From NCBI RefSeq assembly GCF_004365705.1, contig NZ_SOBN01000002.1:1364001-1428000 (forward strand): DNA of 64,000 bases, given 5' to 3'. A program made the translations under genes and the position numbers. The first letter of the stretch is position 1. Each line of letters opens with the position of its first letter. Shown here piece after piece: positions 54,160 to 63,324 of the stretch. Below the pieces are notes generated by a model. That model was given only the letters and a program-made list of their open reading frames with translations. It searched no databases and was not told the DNA's origin. The DNA comes from Streptomyces sp. 846.5. GTDB taxonomy: Bacteria > Actinomycetota > Actinomycetes > Streptomycetales > Streptomycetaceae.

Positions 54160-55512
54160 TCAGTTGTCGATCTTCGCCACGGCCCTCCGGACCGTGACCG
54201 GCTCGGCGAGCCGCTGTTCGTCGCAGACCTTCTGGAGGGCGTCGAGGGTGTCGTCGAGCCCGGCCCCGAGCCTGCGGCCCGGGGTGAAGGTCGCCGGGAG
54301 GTGCCGCATGCCCTGAATGACGCCGATGGTCTCGTAGTGCTCGGCGCCCTCCGGGTCGCAGGCGAAGTCCGGCATCCGGTCGAGTACCTGGGTGACCATC
54401 CGCTTGAACACCATCCGCGCCACGTTGGAGCCGATGCAGCGGTGGATGCCGAGACCGAAGCTGCTGTGCCGGTTGCCCTTGCGCTGCAGGTCGACCTTGT
54501 TGGGCTCCGGGAACACCGAGGGGTCCCGGTTGGCCATGGCCCAGGACAGCCAGAGCCGTTCGCCCTCCTTGAACTGCGTGCCGACGATCTCGCAGTCGGC
54601 GGAGAAGGTGCGTCCGTCGCCGGGCGCGGGGGCGAAGTAGCGCAGGAACTCCTCGGTCGCGGAGTCCAGCAGGGCGTCCCGCTCCAGGCTGAGGCGCTCG
54701 CGCTCCTGCGGGTTCTCCGAGAGCCACTCCAGCGCGTGCGCGGTGAGCGCCGTGGTGGTGTCGAAGCCGCCGCCGATGAGCAGCGCGAGGACTCCGAGCA
54801 GCTCGTCGTCGGGCGGGGTCCTGCCGTTGATGTCGGCCCGGACCAGCGCGTCCACCAGACCCGGGCGCGGGTTCTCCCGGATCTCCACGATCGAGGCGTA
54901 CAGGTCGCGTCCCATCGCCCGCTGCATCTCGGTGATCCGGGCCTGGTCGGGCGAGTTCGGCGGGGTGTAGACCGAGGCGTGGGCCGGCTCGTTGTAGACG
55001 GTCCACTTCCTGAGCGGGATGCCCATCATGGCCATCGTCAGGACGGCCGGCACCACGTTGGCGAGATCGTCGACGAAGTCGATCCGCCCTTCCTCGATCT
55101 TCTCGTCGATGCTGGCCCGCACCACCTCGTCGACCAGCGGGATCCAGCGGCTGACGGCCGCCGGCGAGAGGTACGGGTTGAGCGTCTGGCGGTAGTAGCG
55201 CTGCTCGGGCGGGTCCATCTCCAGGAACCCGCCCCGGGACGACTTCGCCCGGGGCGGTGCCGGGATGCTGATGCCCTCGTACCCGCGCCGCTCTCCCTTC
55301 ACGTCGTGGTCGTTCGACAGCACCTCGGCGGACCGGGCGATCTCGAAGACCTCGTGGTGGCCGCTGGCCACCCAGTGGCCGTCGTAGGTCTCCGACCAGG
55401 CGATCGGACACTTTCCCTGCAGCTCCTGGGTGACCGACTCGAACTGCTCGCGGTACTCGGGGGTGTGCCGGTCGAACCGGATCCGGTCCTTCTTGCGGTC
55501 GTCCTCGGTCAT
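54160..55512 (-). CDS. Cytochrome P450
   Basis: 450 residues. I-helix GGGFDTTT at 247-254, EEFLR at 287-291, and the haem loop FGLGIHRCIGSN with Cys359. The N-terminal region EDDRKKDRIRFDRHTPEYRE and the long extension resemble bacterial P450s that act on terpenes or steroids. It lies 13 bp before the DUF35-thiolase gene and overlaps the ferredoxin stop by 4 bp, so it uses that ferredoxin. Differs clearly from the P450 at 20663. Confidence 0.93.
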   Translation of the reverse strand: MTEDDRKKDRIRFDRHTPEYREQFESVTQELQGKCPIAWSETYDGHWVASGHHEVFEIARSAEVLSNDHDVKGERRGYEGISIPAPPRAKSSRGGFLEMDPPEQRYYRQTLNPYLSPAAVSRWIPLVDEVVRASIDEKIEEGRIDFVDDLANVVPAVLTMAMMGIPLRKWTVYNEPAHASVYTPPNSPDQARITEMQRAMGRDLYASIVEIRENPRPGLVDALVRADINGRTPPDDELLGVLALLIGGGFDTTTALTAHALEWLSENPQERERLSLERDALLDSATEEFLRYFAPAPGDGRTFSADCEIVGTQFKEGERLWLSWAMANRDPSVFPEPNKVDLQRKGNRHSSFGLGIHRCIGSNVARMVFKRMVTQVLDRMPDFACDPEGAEHYETIGVIQGMRHLPATFTPGRRLGAGLDDTLDALQKVCDEQRLAEPVTVRRAVAKIDN

Positions 55513-55721
55513 GATGGCGTCCCCGCCCTGGTCACGATGGAGATGGCCCGTTCCGGGCAGGACATGACCGCCTCGTTGACCTGGTCCTCCTGATCGGCCG
55601 GAACGTCCTCGTCGACGACCGAGGCATGGCCGTCGATCTCACTGAGTTCGAAGATCTCCGGAGCCCGCATGGCGCACAGGGTGTGCCCCTGGCAGCGATC
55701 CGGGTCGACCCGCACCTTCAC
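55509..55721 (-). CDS. [3Fe-4S]-type ferredoxin for the adjacent P450
   Basis: 70 residues from a GTG at 55721 with AGGAGGA seven bases upstream; the much longer frame is a shadow of the binding-protein gene. Ligands are DRCQGHTLCAMRAPEIF and CPERAI: the position that is Cys in the ferredoxin at 21952 is Ala here, so three Cys remain, as in [3Fe-4S] ferredoxins. It has an acidic C-terminal half (VDEDVPADQEDQVNEA) suited to docking. Confidence 0.9.
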   Translation of the reverse strand: MKVRVDPDRCQGHTLCAMRAPEIFELSEIDGHASVVDEDVPADQEDQVNEAVMSCPERAISIVTRAGTPS

Positions 55722-55747
55722 AATATTTCCTCCTGCTTCGGATGGAC

Positions 55748-57151
55748 CTACTTCACGTCGGCCATCGTCTTGCCGACGTCCGCCAGGGTGAGGGGCTTGC
55801 CGTAGGTGCCGGTGAACTTGTACGCGACGCTGTCGCAGCGGTACGCGCCGGTGTTGGGCTTGAAGTCGGCGGGGACCCAGCCGGTCGCCGTCGCCTTCTC
55901 CGCGTTGAAGCACGCCGGGGCCTTGGCGGTGCTGGTCAGGTCGACCGGTGCCTGCAGACCTCCGCCGGTCCAGGCGGTCTGCTTCATCGCGTTCTGGTAG
56001 ACGCAGGTACGGGTCAGCGTGGTGCAGTCCGACGCCGCGGTGGCGAACAGCAGCCAGACGGAGAAGGCACGCAGCGCGGGCAGGGTGATCTGGGCTCCGG
56101 GGTCGTACTTGCTGTAGAGGTCCAGGACCTGCTGGGTGGCCGGGTTGGACGCGGCCTTCTCCGGCGGGTAGACGCCGCTGATGTCCGCGAAGTTGTTCTG
56201 GGCGGCGAGGGTCGCGGAACCGGCCAGCTTGATGAAGGCGGGGCCGTAGGCGTTGTTGTTGGTGTCGATCCAGTCGAGCTTGTAGCCGATGTTGGTGAGC
56301 ACCTGCTCCAGCTTGGCCAGACTGGCGAAGTCGCCGTTGAAGACCAGGCCCTTGACCTTCTTGCTCTTCAGCGACTGCGCGTAGGGGGTCCAGTCGGACA
56401 CCCCGGTCGCCGGGTACAGGTCCGAGTAGCTGAGCTTTCCTCCCAACGCGGGGATCTGCTCCGCCAGTTGCGCGGCGATGATCTTGGTGATCGGCGAGTC
56501 GCCGGAGATCACGCCGACCGCGTCGGCCGAGTCCGGGTACGCCTCCTTGATCAGCCAGGAGTAGAAGTCCGCGTAGGGCGCGTAGCCGACGGAGGCACCG
56601 CCCGCGATCACCTGCAGGTCCGCTCCGGTGGAGAGGATCTGGCCGGGCTGGGCCGGGAACTCGGGCAGCAGGCAGCTCAGCCGGTTCTTGACGCCGAGGT
56701 CGTCCAGGGCCGCGCTGCCGCCGACGTCGGCGAAGTCCGACTGGCAGGAGGCCAGCACCTGCTGCGCGTCCGCGAAGTACGCGGCGTCCCGGGTGACCGG
56801 CACGATCTTGCGGCCGTCGATGCCGCCGGCCGCGTTGCACCAGGCGGCGAACACCTTGGCCGCGTCCACGAGTTCGGGGTTCTTGGTGAAGCCCATGTCG
56901 GTGAAGACGCCGAGCTTGATCTCGGTGGCGGTGACCCCCTGCGAGGTCGAACTCGCGGGCGTGCCGGGCTTGCAGACGTTCTTCAGAGTGCCGAAGTCCG
57001 CCTGGGAGGCCGCGGCGGACGAGGCGCCGCCGGCGGTCGCGGTGGCACTGTTGCTTGCAGTCGTGTTGGAGCGGGAGGCACAGCCGGCCATCGCCAGCGT
57101 GGTGACGAGCACCCCGACGGACAGGCATCTCAGGCGTCTCATACGGCTCAT
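55748..57151 (-). CDS. ABC transporter substrate-binding lipoprotein (branched-chain amino-acid type)
   Basis: 467 residues from the Met at 57151 with AGGAG eight bases upstream. The lipobox LAMAGC puts the lipid on Cys24, followed by a Ser/Thr/Ala linker. The mature part has the two-lobed periplasmic binding fold of the LivJ/AmiC class (GVFTDMGFTKNPELVDAAKV, DFADVGGSAALDDLGV). No permease or ATPase gene is in the window. Such orphans in catabolic clusters often bind aromatic or terpenoid acids; that is a guess here. Confidence 0.88.
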   Translation of the reverse strand: MSRMRRLRCLSVGVLVTTLAMAGCASRSNTTASNSATATAGGASSAAASQADFGTLKNVCKPGTPASSTSQGVTATEIKLGVFTDMGFTKNPELVDAAKVFAAWCNAAGGIDGRKIVPVTRDAAYFADAQQVLASCQSDFADVGGSAALDDLGVKNRLSCLLPEFPAQPGQILSTGADLQVIAGGASVGYAPYADFYSWLIKEAYPDSADAVGVISGDSPITKIIAAQLAEQIPALGGKLSYSDLYPATGVSDWTPYAQSLKSKKVKGLVFNGDFASLAKLEQVLTNIGYKLDWIDTNNNAYGPAFIKLAGSATLAAQNNFADISGVYPPEKAASNPATQQVLDLYSKYDPGAQITLPALRAFSVWLLFATAASDCTTLTRTCVYQNAMKQTAWTGGGLQAPVDLTSTAKAPACFNAEKATATGWVPADFKPNTGAYRCDSVAYKFTGTYGKPLTLADVGKTMADVK

Positions 57152-57201
57152 ACGGACTCTCCTAGATAATTCGCTCTCGGAATTCTCGGAATTCACGGTG
57201 C

Positions 57202-58407
57202 TCACGTGACTGCGCCCGCGGCCTTGAGCGCGATGATGCGGTCCCAGTCCAGGCCCAGCTCCTGGAGGATCTCCTCGGTCTGGGCGGCGAACTCGGGGGC
57301 CGGGCCCAGCTGAGGGGCGCTGACGTCGAACTGCACCGGACTGGCGGCCAGTTCGAGCTCCCCGGCCTGCAGCACGTACTCGTTCGCCCGGACCTGCGCG
57401 TCACCGGCCACCTGCAGCGAGTCCTGGACCGGGGCCCAGGGCCCGGACAGGGTGGCGAAGCGCTCGCTCCACTGCGCCAGGGTGCGGGTGGCGATCACAT
57501 CGCGCAGGATCTTGACGGCCTGTTCGGTGTTCTGGCCGATCAGCTCGACGGTCGCGAAGCGCGGGTCCTCGGCCAGCTCGGGCCGGTCGATGTGGCGGCA
57601 GAACTCGGCCCAGAACTTGCCCGGTTGGAGCAGGGCCAGGGTGAGGTGGTAGCCGTCGGAGGTGGTGTAGATGCCGGACAGCGGATTGGTCGGCGAGCCG
57701 TGGCCGCCCAGCACGGCGGCGACGAAGGGCTTGTCGAGGTGGAGCGAGAGGGCGATCCCGTGGCCCATCGCCCACACCCCGCTGCCGAGCAGCGAGACGT
57801 CCACGATCGAGGGCTCCCCGGTGCGCTCGCGCTTGAGCAGCGCGGCGGCGATCCCGCCGGCCAGGTTGGTGCCGGAGATGGTGTCGCCGAACGCCGGGAC
57901 CGGCGGATTGACCACGCCGTCCGTGCCCTTGGGGGTGAGGCTGGCGGCGATGCCGGCGCGGGCCCAGAAGGCGGTGCTGTCGTAGCCGCCCTTTTCCGAC
58001 TCCGCTCCGCGCGGGCCGAGCGCGCTTCCCCTGGCGTAGATGATCCGGGGGTTCACCGCGCGCACGTCGTCGACGTCGAAGCCCAGCTTGCGCCGGCCAG
58101 GGGGCAGGAAGCTGGTGAGGAACACGTCCGCCTGGCGGATCAGGTCGTGCAGCACCTCCCTGCCCTCGGGCTTGGACATGTCCAGGCCGATGCTGCGCTT
58201 GCCGCGGTTGGCGTGCTCGACGTTGGGGTTGGGGTCGCCCTCGACCTTGAAGGTGCCGGTCTGCCGCAGCCCGCGCTGCGGGTCGCCGGTGACGGCGTGC
58301 TCGACCTTGATGACGTCCGCGCCCCAGTCGGCGAGCACCGCGCCCGCCGACGGGACGAAGCCGTACATCGCGACCTCCAGGACGCGGATGCCCTCCAGCG
58401 GCCTCAT
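57202..58407 (-). CDS. Class III (CaiB/BaiF) CoA-transferase
   Basis: 401 residues. LEGIRVLEVAMYGFVPSAGA and ADWGADVIKVEHAVTGDPQR are the usual opening, GKRSIGLDMSKPEGREVL follows, and KGGYDSTAFWARAG holds the catalytic Asp. It lacks the His of the racemase group. It overlaps the aldehyde dehydrogenase gene by 4 bp and sits 50 bp before the binding-protein gene. It may charge the acid made by that dehydrogenase with CoA. Confidence 0.88.
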   Translation of the reverse strand: MRPLEGIRVLEVAMYGFVPSAGAVLADWGADVIKVEHAVTGDPQRGLRQTGTFKVEGDPNPNVEHANRGKRSIGLDMSKPEGREVLHDLIRQADVFLTSFLPPGRRKLGFDVDDVRAVNPRIIYARGSALGPRGAESEKGGYDSTAFWARAGIAASLTPKGTDGVVNPPVPAFGDTISGTNLAGGIAAALLKRERTGEPSIVDVSLLGSGVWAMGHGIALSLHLDKPFVAAVLGGHGSPTNPLSGIYTTSDGYHLTLALLQPGKFWAEFCRHIDRPELAEDPRFATVELIGQNTEQAVKILRDVIATRTLAQWSERFATLSGPWAPVQDSLQVAGDAQVRANEYVLQAGELELAASPVQFDVSAPQLGPAPEFAAQTEEILQELGLDWDRIIALKAAGAVT

Positions 58408-59861
58408 GACGAAGCCGCCCCGGCGGCCGGGAGCACCGTCGCGAAGGACTTGTACTCCAGGAACTCCTCCAGCCCGGCCACGCCGCTCTCTCGGCCGATG
58501 CCCGACTGCTTGTAGCCGCCGAACGGCACGTCGGCCGCGAAGTAGTTGCCGCCGTTGATGCTGAAGGTGCCGGTGCGGATCCGGCGGGCCAGGGCGACGG
58601 CCCGCTCCTCGTCGCCGCTCTGAATCCCGCCGGACAGGCCGAAGATCGAGTTGTTGGCGATGCGCACGGCGTCGTCGTCGTCCTCGAACGGGATCACCGC
58701 GAGCACCGGCCCGAAGACCTCGTCCTGCGCGATCTCGCTGTTCGGGTCGACGTCGGCGAGCAGGGTCGGGGTGTAGAAGAAGCCGGGGTCGACCTTCTCG
58801 CCGCCGGTGACCAGCGTGGCGCCGGCCTCGACGGCCCGCTTGACCATGCCGTCGACCTTGTCCCGCTGCCGCTCGCTGATCAGCGGGCCGGCGAAGGTCT
58901 TGATGTCGGTGGGGTCGCCCAGGGTGATCCGGCCCAGGCCCGCCGCGACCTTCGCCACGATCTCGTCGTGGTGCTCCCGGGGCACCAGCAGCCGGGAGGT
59001 GAGCGCGCAGCCCTGTCCCGAGTGGGAGCAGATGGTGAAGGCCGAGAACATCGCGGCGGTGCCGAAGTCGGCGTCATCGAGGATGATCATGGCGGACTTG
59101 CCGCCGAGCTCCAGGAAGAGCTTCTTGATGGTGGTGCTGGCCGCCGCCATGATCCGGCGGCCGGTGGCGGTGGAGCCGGTGAAGCTCACCATGTCGACGT
59201 CGGGGTGGGTGGTGAGCAGCTCGCCGACCTCGACCGCGGAGGAGGTCAGCACGTTCACCACACCGGGCGGGATGTCGGTGTGCTCGGCGATCAGCTCGCC
59301 GAGGAACAGCGTGGTCAACGGGGTGTCAGGGGCGCCCTTGAGGACCACCGTGCAGCCGGCCGCCAGCGAGGGGGCGAGCTTGGCGAGGGCGAGCTGGTTG
59401 GGGTAGTTGTACGCGGTGATCCCCGCGACGACCCCGACCGCCTCCTTCTCCACCCAGCGGCGGTGGCGCTGGCCGCGGATCTCCCGCTCGCCGAGCTCCT
59501 CGGTCAGCGGGTACTTGCGCAGCAGGTCGGCGTAGTAGCGGACCAGCTTGACCGGATCGTCCAGCTGCGGGCCGTAGGTGAGCATCCGCGGCGCGCCGAC
59601 CTCGGCGATGGTCAGCTCGCGCAGTTCCTCCAGATGGTCCGTCAGCGCCTGGTGCAGCTGGTCCAGGCAGCGGATGCGCAGCTGCACGTCGGTGGCCCAG
59701 ACGGTGGTGTCGAAGGCCCGGCGGGCGGCCCCGACGGCGGCCTCGGCGTCGGCGACCGTGGCGTCAGGGGCCTGGTCGAGCACCTCGCCGGTCGCGGGGT
59801 TGAACGAGGGGAAGGACTTCTCGGTCTCGACGAGCCTTCCGTCGATGAGCAGGCGCTTCAC
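58404..59861 (-). CDS. Aldehyde dehydrogenase
   Basis: 485 residues from a GTG at 59861 that overlaps the SDR stop (GTGA); the long open frame beyond is a shadow. FTGSTATG, Glu251 in FLELGGKSA and Cys285 in SGQGCALTSR complete the active site; GGYKQSGIGRESG is near the end. It shares only moderate similarity with the dehydrogenase at 41764. With the SDR before it, an alcohol to aldehyde to acid sequence, then activation by the CoA-transferase, is likely. Confidence 0.92.
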   Translation of the reverse strand: MKRLLIDGRLVETEKSFPSFNPATGEVLDQAPDATVADAEAAVGAARRAFDTTVWATDVQLRIRCLDQLHQALTDHLEELRELTIAEVGAPRMLTYGPQLDDPVKLVRYYADLLRKYPLTEELGEREIRGQRHRRWVEKEAVGVVAGITAYNYPNQLALAKLAPSLAAGCTVVLKGAPDTPLTTLFLGELIAEHTDIPPGVVNVLTSSAVEVGELLTTHPDVDMVSFTGSTATGRRIMAAASTTIKKLFLELGGKSAMIILDDADFGTAAMFSAFTICSHSGQGCALTSRLLVPREHHDEIVAKVAAGLGRITLGDPTDIKTFAGPLISERQRDKVDGMVKRAVEAGATLVTGGEKVDPGFFYTPTLLADVDPNSEIAQDEVFGPVLAVIPFEDDDDAVRIANNSIFGLSGGIQSGDEERAVALARRIRTGTFSINGGNYFAADVPFGGYKQSGIGRESGVAGLEEFLEYKSFATVLPAAGAASS

Positions 59862-60589
59862 AGTCGCACCAACTGTCCGCCGTCCACGCTCACGACCTGA
59901 CCGGTCAGCCAGCTCGCGGCGTCCGAGAGCAGGAACAGCACGGTGTCGGCCATGTCCTCGGGGGTGCCCATCCGCTTCAGGGCCAGACCCTGGACCATCT
60001 GGGTCCGGTACGCCTCCGGCACGATGCTGCGGGTGGCGTCGGTGTCGGTGGGGCCCGGCGCGATCCCGTTGACCCGGATGTTGCGGCCGCCCAGCTCCAT
60101 GGCGAGCGAGGCGGTCAGGTGGTTGATCCCGGCCTTGGCCAGCCCGTAGTAGCCGCTGGCCATCCAGGCGGCGGTGGACGACTGGTTGACGATCGCCCCG
60201 CCATCGGTCATGTGCGGGGCGACGGCCCGGGTGACGTACAGCGCGCCCATCAGGTTCACCTGGAGGAACCGGGTGAGGTAGTCGAGCGGGACCGTCAGCA
60301 GCCCGTCCCGCCTCATGCTGTGGAAGATCGCCGCGTTGTTCACCAGGTAGTCGATGCGGCCGAACTCCGCGGTCACCGCGGCGGCCAGCGCCTCGGCGGA
60401 TTCGGGGTCGGCCACGTCCACCTTGACGTAGAGCGCCCCGTCGATCTCCTTGGCCACGCGCTGGCCCTGCTCCTCGTTCAGCTCGGCCACCACCACCCGC
60501 GCGCCCTCGGCGGCCAGTGCCCGGGCGTAGCCCTCGCCGATCCCCTGCCCAGCGCCGGTGACGATGGCTACCTTGTCCTGGAACCGCAT
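59858..60589 (-). CDS. Short-chain dehydrogenase/reductase, first gene of the 21-kb run
   Basis: 243 residues from the Met at 60589, set by AAGGAGG a few bases upstream; longer in-frame starts lie in the promoter. TGAGQGIGEGYARAL, NNAAIF, NQSSTA and YYGLAKAGINHL give the SDR elements, and the end is VVSVDGGQLVRL. The acidic residue after strand two is Glu in VVAELN, favouring NAD. It heads a block of overlapping genes with the aldehyde dehydrogenase and CoA-transferase. Confidence 0.88.
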   Translation of the reverse strand: MRFQDKVAIVTGAGQGIGEGYARALAAEGARVVVAELNEEQGQRVAKEIDGALYVKVDVADPESAEALAAAVTAEFGRIDYLVNNAAIFHSMRRDGLLTVPLDYLTRFLQVNLMGALYVTRAVAPHMTDGGAIVNQSSTAAWMASGYYGLAKAGINHLTASLAMELGGRNIRVNGIAPGPTDTDATRSIVPEAYRTQMVQGLALKRMGTPEDMADTVLFLLSDAASWLTGQVVSVDGGQLVRL

Positions 60590-60613
60590 CCTGCCTCCTT
60601 GCTCGGATATTGC

Positions 60614-60671
60614 GGAAACTACATTCTCTCCACGCGCAAAGCAACAGCCTAGCAACGAGAATGTAATCTAC
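60614..60671. promoter_or_regulatory. Two degenerate GAGAAT elements in the divergent gap
   Basis: TACATTCTC (60620-60628) and GAGAATGTA (60657-60665) form a spaced inverted repeat 25 bases before the SDR start at 60589. Each is one good half of the shared operator with a poor second half. They may be weak sites for the minus-strand run. Confidence 0.4.
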
Positions 60672-60758
60672 GCTGGTAGCGCCGCCTGCCGCAGCGAAGC
60701 AGCCCGGCGCAAGCGCCTGAGGGACCGTCACCGGAGGGCTTCCGGAAGTTAAGGATGG

Positions 60759-60773
60759 GAGAATAATGTTCTC
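60759..60773. promoter_or_regulatory. Operator site D, GAGAAT-AAT-GTTCTC
   Basis: A 15-base palindrome with one outer-arm mismatch, 22 bases before the plus-strand SDR start, overlapping an AATAAT that could be the -10 element. Matches sites A, B and E. Confidence 0.75.
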
Positions 60774-60794
60774 TGATATGGAAGGGAGCTTTTC

Positions 60795-61502
60795 GTGATC
60801 AAAACTGCAGTAGTCACTGGCGGCGGCTCGGGCATCGGCCTGGCCATCTCGCAGCGGCTGCGGGCCGACGGCTACCAGGTCGCCGCGCTCGACCTCAACC
60901 CGCTGGACGGGAGCGACGACCTGGCGGCCGACGTCACCGACCGGGACCAGGTGGACGCAGCGCTGGCGGACGTCAGAAAGCGCCTGGGCCCGGTCACCAT
61001 CCTGGTCAACGCGGCCGGAATGGACGGCTTCAAGCGGTTCGCCGACCTCTCCTTCGCCAACTGGCAGCGGCTGATCGACGTCAACCTCAACGGCGTCTTC
61101 CACTGCATCCAGGCCGCGCTCCCGGACATGGTGGAGGCCGGCTGGGGACGGATCGTCAACATCTCCTCCTCCAGCGCCCAGTCGGGCCAGCCCTTCATGA
61201 CGCACTACGTGGCGTCCAAGGCGGCGGTCAACGGGCTGACCAAGGCGCTGGCGCTGGAGCTGGGCCCGGCCGGCATCACCGTCAACGCGGTACCGCCGGG
61301 CTTCATCGACACTCCGATGCTGCGCCGGGCGGAGTCGCGCGAGCTGATCGGCGGAACGGTCGAGGACCACATCCAGCGAACGCCGGTACGCCGGGTCGGC
61401 CGCCCCGAGGACATCGCCGCGGCCTGCTCCTTCCTGGTCTCGGAGGAGGCCGGGTACATCACCGGGCAGATCCTCGGCGTGAACGGCGGGCGCAACACAT
61501 GA
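60795..61502 (+). CDS. Short-chain dehydrogenase/reductase
   Basis: 235 residues from a GTG with GAAGGGAG upstream. TGGGSGIGLA is at residue 8, Asp in AALDLN favours NAD, NISSSSAQSG and YVASKAAVNGL give the active site, and VTVNAV-type TVNAVPPG with Pro-Pro is slightly unusual for the usual AVAPG. The C-terminus GQILGVNGGRNT replaces VDGG by VNGG, as in 3-oxoacyl-ACP reductase relatives. It overlaps the CMD gene by 4 bp. Confidence 0.88.
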   Translation: MIKTAVVTGGGSGIGLAISQRLRADGYQVAALDLNPLDGSDDLAADVTDRDQVDAALADVRKRLGPVTILVNAAGMDGFKRFADLSFANWQRLIDVNLNGVFHCIQAALPDMVEAGWGRIVNISSSSAQSGQPFMTHYVASKAAVNGLTKALALELGPAGITVNAVPPGFIDTPMLRRAESRELIGGTVEDHIQRTPVRRVGRPEDIAAACSFLVSEEAGYITGQILGVNGGRNT

Positions 61503-62032
61503 GCCGACTGCCCCCGGTCCCGCACGACGAGTGGGACGAGGACGCCTTCGCGGCCATGTCGAAGGGGCAGAAGCTCCCGCCGTCCAACGCGCTCGGCATG
61601 CTGGCCCACCACCCCGATCTGGCCAGGGCGTTCCTCACCTTCAACATGCACCTGCTGGGCACCTCGACGCTGCCGAAGCGCACCCGCGAGCTGGCCATCC
61701 TGCGGGTGGCCTGGCGGCGGCGCTGCCAGTACGAGTGGGCGCAGCACCTGCTGATCGCCAGGCGGGCCGGCGTCACCGACGAGGAGATCGCCCAGATCCG
61801 GGCCGGCGCCGACACCCCGATCAACCGCGCGGTGGCCGAGCTGGAGACCGACTCCACCCTCTCCGACGCCACCTACCAGGCGCTCGCCACCGATCTGAGC
61901 GACCGTCAACTGATGGACCTGGTGTTCACCGTCGGCGCCTACGGCCTGCTGGCGACGGCCTTCAACACCTTCGAGGTGGAACTCGACCCCGGATTCTCCG
62001 CCGAGAACTTCACTGACGCTTATAGAGAATGA
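61499..62032 (+). CDS. Carboxymuconolactone decarboxylase (CMD/AhpD) family protein
   Basis: 177 residues. The conserved helix is KRTRELAILRVAWRRRCQYE followed by WAQH: Glu, a single Cys and His in the order typical of the family. Only one Cys is in this motif, so a peroxidase-type CxxC redox centre is absent and a decarboxylase or hydrolytic role is more likely. Its stop codon lies inside operator E, so the next promoter starts within this gene. Confidence 0.85.
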   Translation: MSRLPPVPHDEWDEDAFAAMSKGQKLPPSNALGMLAHHPDLARAFLTFNMHLLGTSTLPKRTRELAILRVAWRRRCQYEWAQHLLIARRAGVTDEEIAQIRAGADTPINRAVAELETDSTLSDATYQALATDLSDRQLMDLVFTVGAYGLLATAFNTFEVELDPGFSAENFTDAYRE

Positions 62033-62039
62033 TATTCTC
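62025..62039. promoter_or_regulatory. Operator site E, GAGAAT-GAT-ATTCTC
   Basis: A perfect 6-3-6 palindrome that contains the TGA stop of the CMD gene and ends 19 bases before the Rieske start codon. It is the best match to site A. Confidence 0.8.
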
Positions 62040-62058
62040 ACTTCAGAGAGGGGTGACC

Positions 62059-63324
62059 ATGCCACACTTCACCAAGCCTGCGACGGGTAGCTGGACCGAG
62101 CAGTACCCGGAACTGGGCACAGGTCCTGTCAACTACGAGGACTCCGTCGATCCCGCCTACTACGCGTCCGAGCAGGCGGCCATCTTCAAGCGGACCTGGC
62201 TGAACGTCGGCCGGGTCGAGCTGGTGCCCAGGGCCGGCAGCTACTTCACCAAGGAGCTGGCTGCCGCCGACACCTCGCTGATCATCGTGCGGGGCAAGGA
62301 CAAGGAGATCCGCGCCTTCCACAACGTCTGCCGGCACCGCGGCAACAAGCTGGTCTGGAACGACTTCCCACGCGAGGAGGTCAAGGGCACCTGCCGCCAG
62401 TTCACCTGCAAGTACCACGCCTGGCGCTACGGCCTGGACGGCGAACTGACCTTCATCCAGCAGGAGGAGGAGTTCTTCGGCGTCGAGAAGAGCGAGTACG
62501 GCCTCAAGGCGGTGCGCTGCGAGATCTGGGAAGGGTTCATCTTCGTCAACCTGGACCAGGACACACAGCCGCTCGTGGAGTACCTCGGCGAGATGGCCAA
62601 GGGCCTGGAGGGCTACCCCTTCCACGAGATGACCGAGGTCTTCACCTACAAGGCGGACATCGGCAGCAACTGGAAGCTGTTCATCGACGCGTTCGCGGAG
62701 TTCTACCACGCGCCGGTGCTGCACCAGAAGCAGGCCACCAAGGACGAGTCCGAGAAGCTGCTCAGCTACGGCTTCGAGGCGCTGCACTACGAGCTCCGCA
62801 GCCCGCACTCGATGATCTCGTCCTGGGGCGGGATGGCCCCGCCGAAGGACCCCGCGATGGTCAAACCCATCGAACGGGCGCTGCGCAGCGGCCTGTTCGG
62901 CCCCTGGGACAAGCCCGCCATCGACGGCCTGGACAAGCTGCCGCCCGGCCTCAACCCGGCCCGGCACCGCTCCTGGGGCACCGACTCCTTCGAGTTCTTC
63001 CCCAACTTCACCCTGCTGTTCTGGGCGCCCGGGTGGTACCTCACCTACCACTACTGGCCGACCGCGGTCGACCGGCACACCTTCGAGGCCAACCTGTACT
63101 TCGTGCCCGCGAAGACCGCGAGCCAGCGGCTGGCCCAGGAGCTCGCGGCGGTGACCTTCAAGGAGTACGCCCTCCAGGACGCCAACACCCTGGAGGCCAC
63201 CCAGTCGATGCTCAAGGGCCGGATCGTCACCGACTTCCCGCTCAACGACCAGGAGATCCTGCTCCGCCACCTGCACAAGGTGGTCGGGGACTATGTGAAG
63301 GAGCACGCCGATGCTGCCGGCTGA
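62059..63324 (+). CDS. Rieske non-haem iron oxygenase, alpha subunit
   Basis: 421 residues from the ATG at 62059 (AGAGAGGGG upstream). Rieske ligands: Cys91/His93 (VCRHRG) and Cys117/His120 (TCKYHAW). The mononuclear iron is held by NWKLFIDAFAEFYHAPVLHQ, where the two His and a nearby acidic residue are visible. KYHAW and the downstream EFFPNFTLLFWAPGWYLTYHYWP are typical of actinobacterial members of unknown substrate. Its own operator suggests independent induction within the operon. Confidence 0.92.
   Translation: MPHFTKPATGSWTEQYPELGTGPVNYEDSVDPAYYASEQAAIFKRTWLNVGRVELVPRAGSYFTKELAAADTSLIIVRGKDKEIRAFHNVCRHRGNKLVWNDFPREEVKGTCRQFTCKYHAWRYGLDGELTFIQQEEEFFGVEKSEYGLKAVRCEIWEGFIFVNLDQDTQPLVEYLGEMAKGLEGYPFHEMTEVFTYKADIGSNWKLFIDAFAEFYHAPVLHQKQATKDESEKLLSYGFEALHYELRSPHSMISSWGGMAPPKDPAMVKPIERALRSGLFGPWDKPAIDGLDKLPPGLNPARHRSWGTDSFEFFPNFTLLFWAPGWYLTYHYWPTAVDRHTFEANLYFVPAKTASQRLAQELAAVTFKEYALQDANTLEATQSMLKGRIVTDFPLNDQEILLRHLHKVVGDYVKEHADAAG

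Noticed and set aside
58404..61370. 988-codon frame suggesting an SDR-aldehyde dehydrogenase fusion
   Set aside because: The N-terminal part is out of frame with the true SDR (59858-60589); the dehydrogenase begins at the GTG at 59861.
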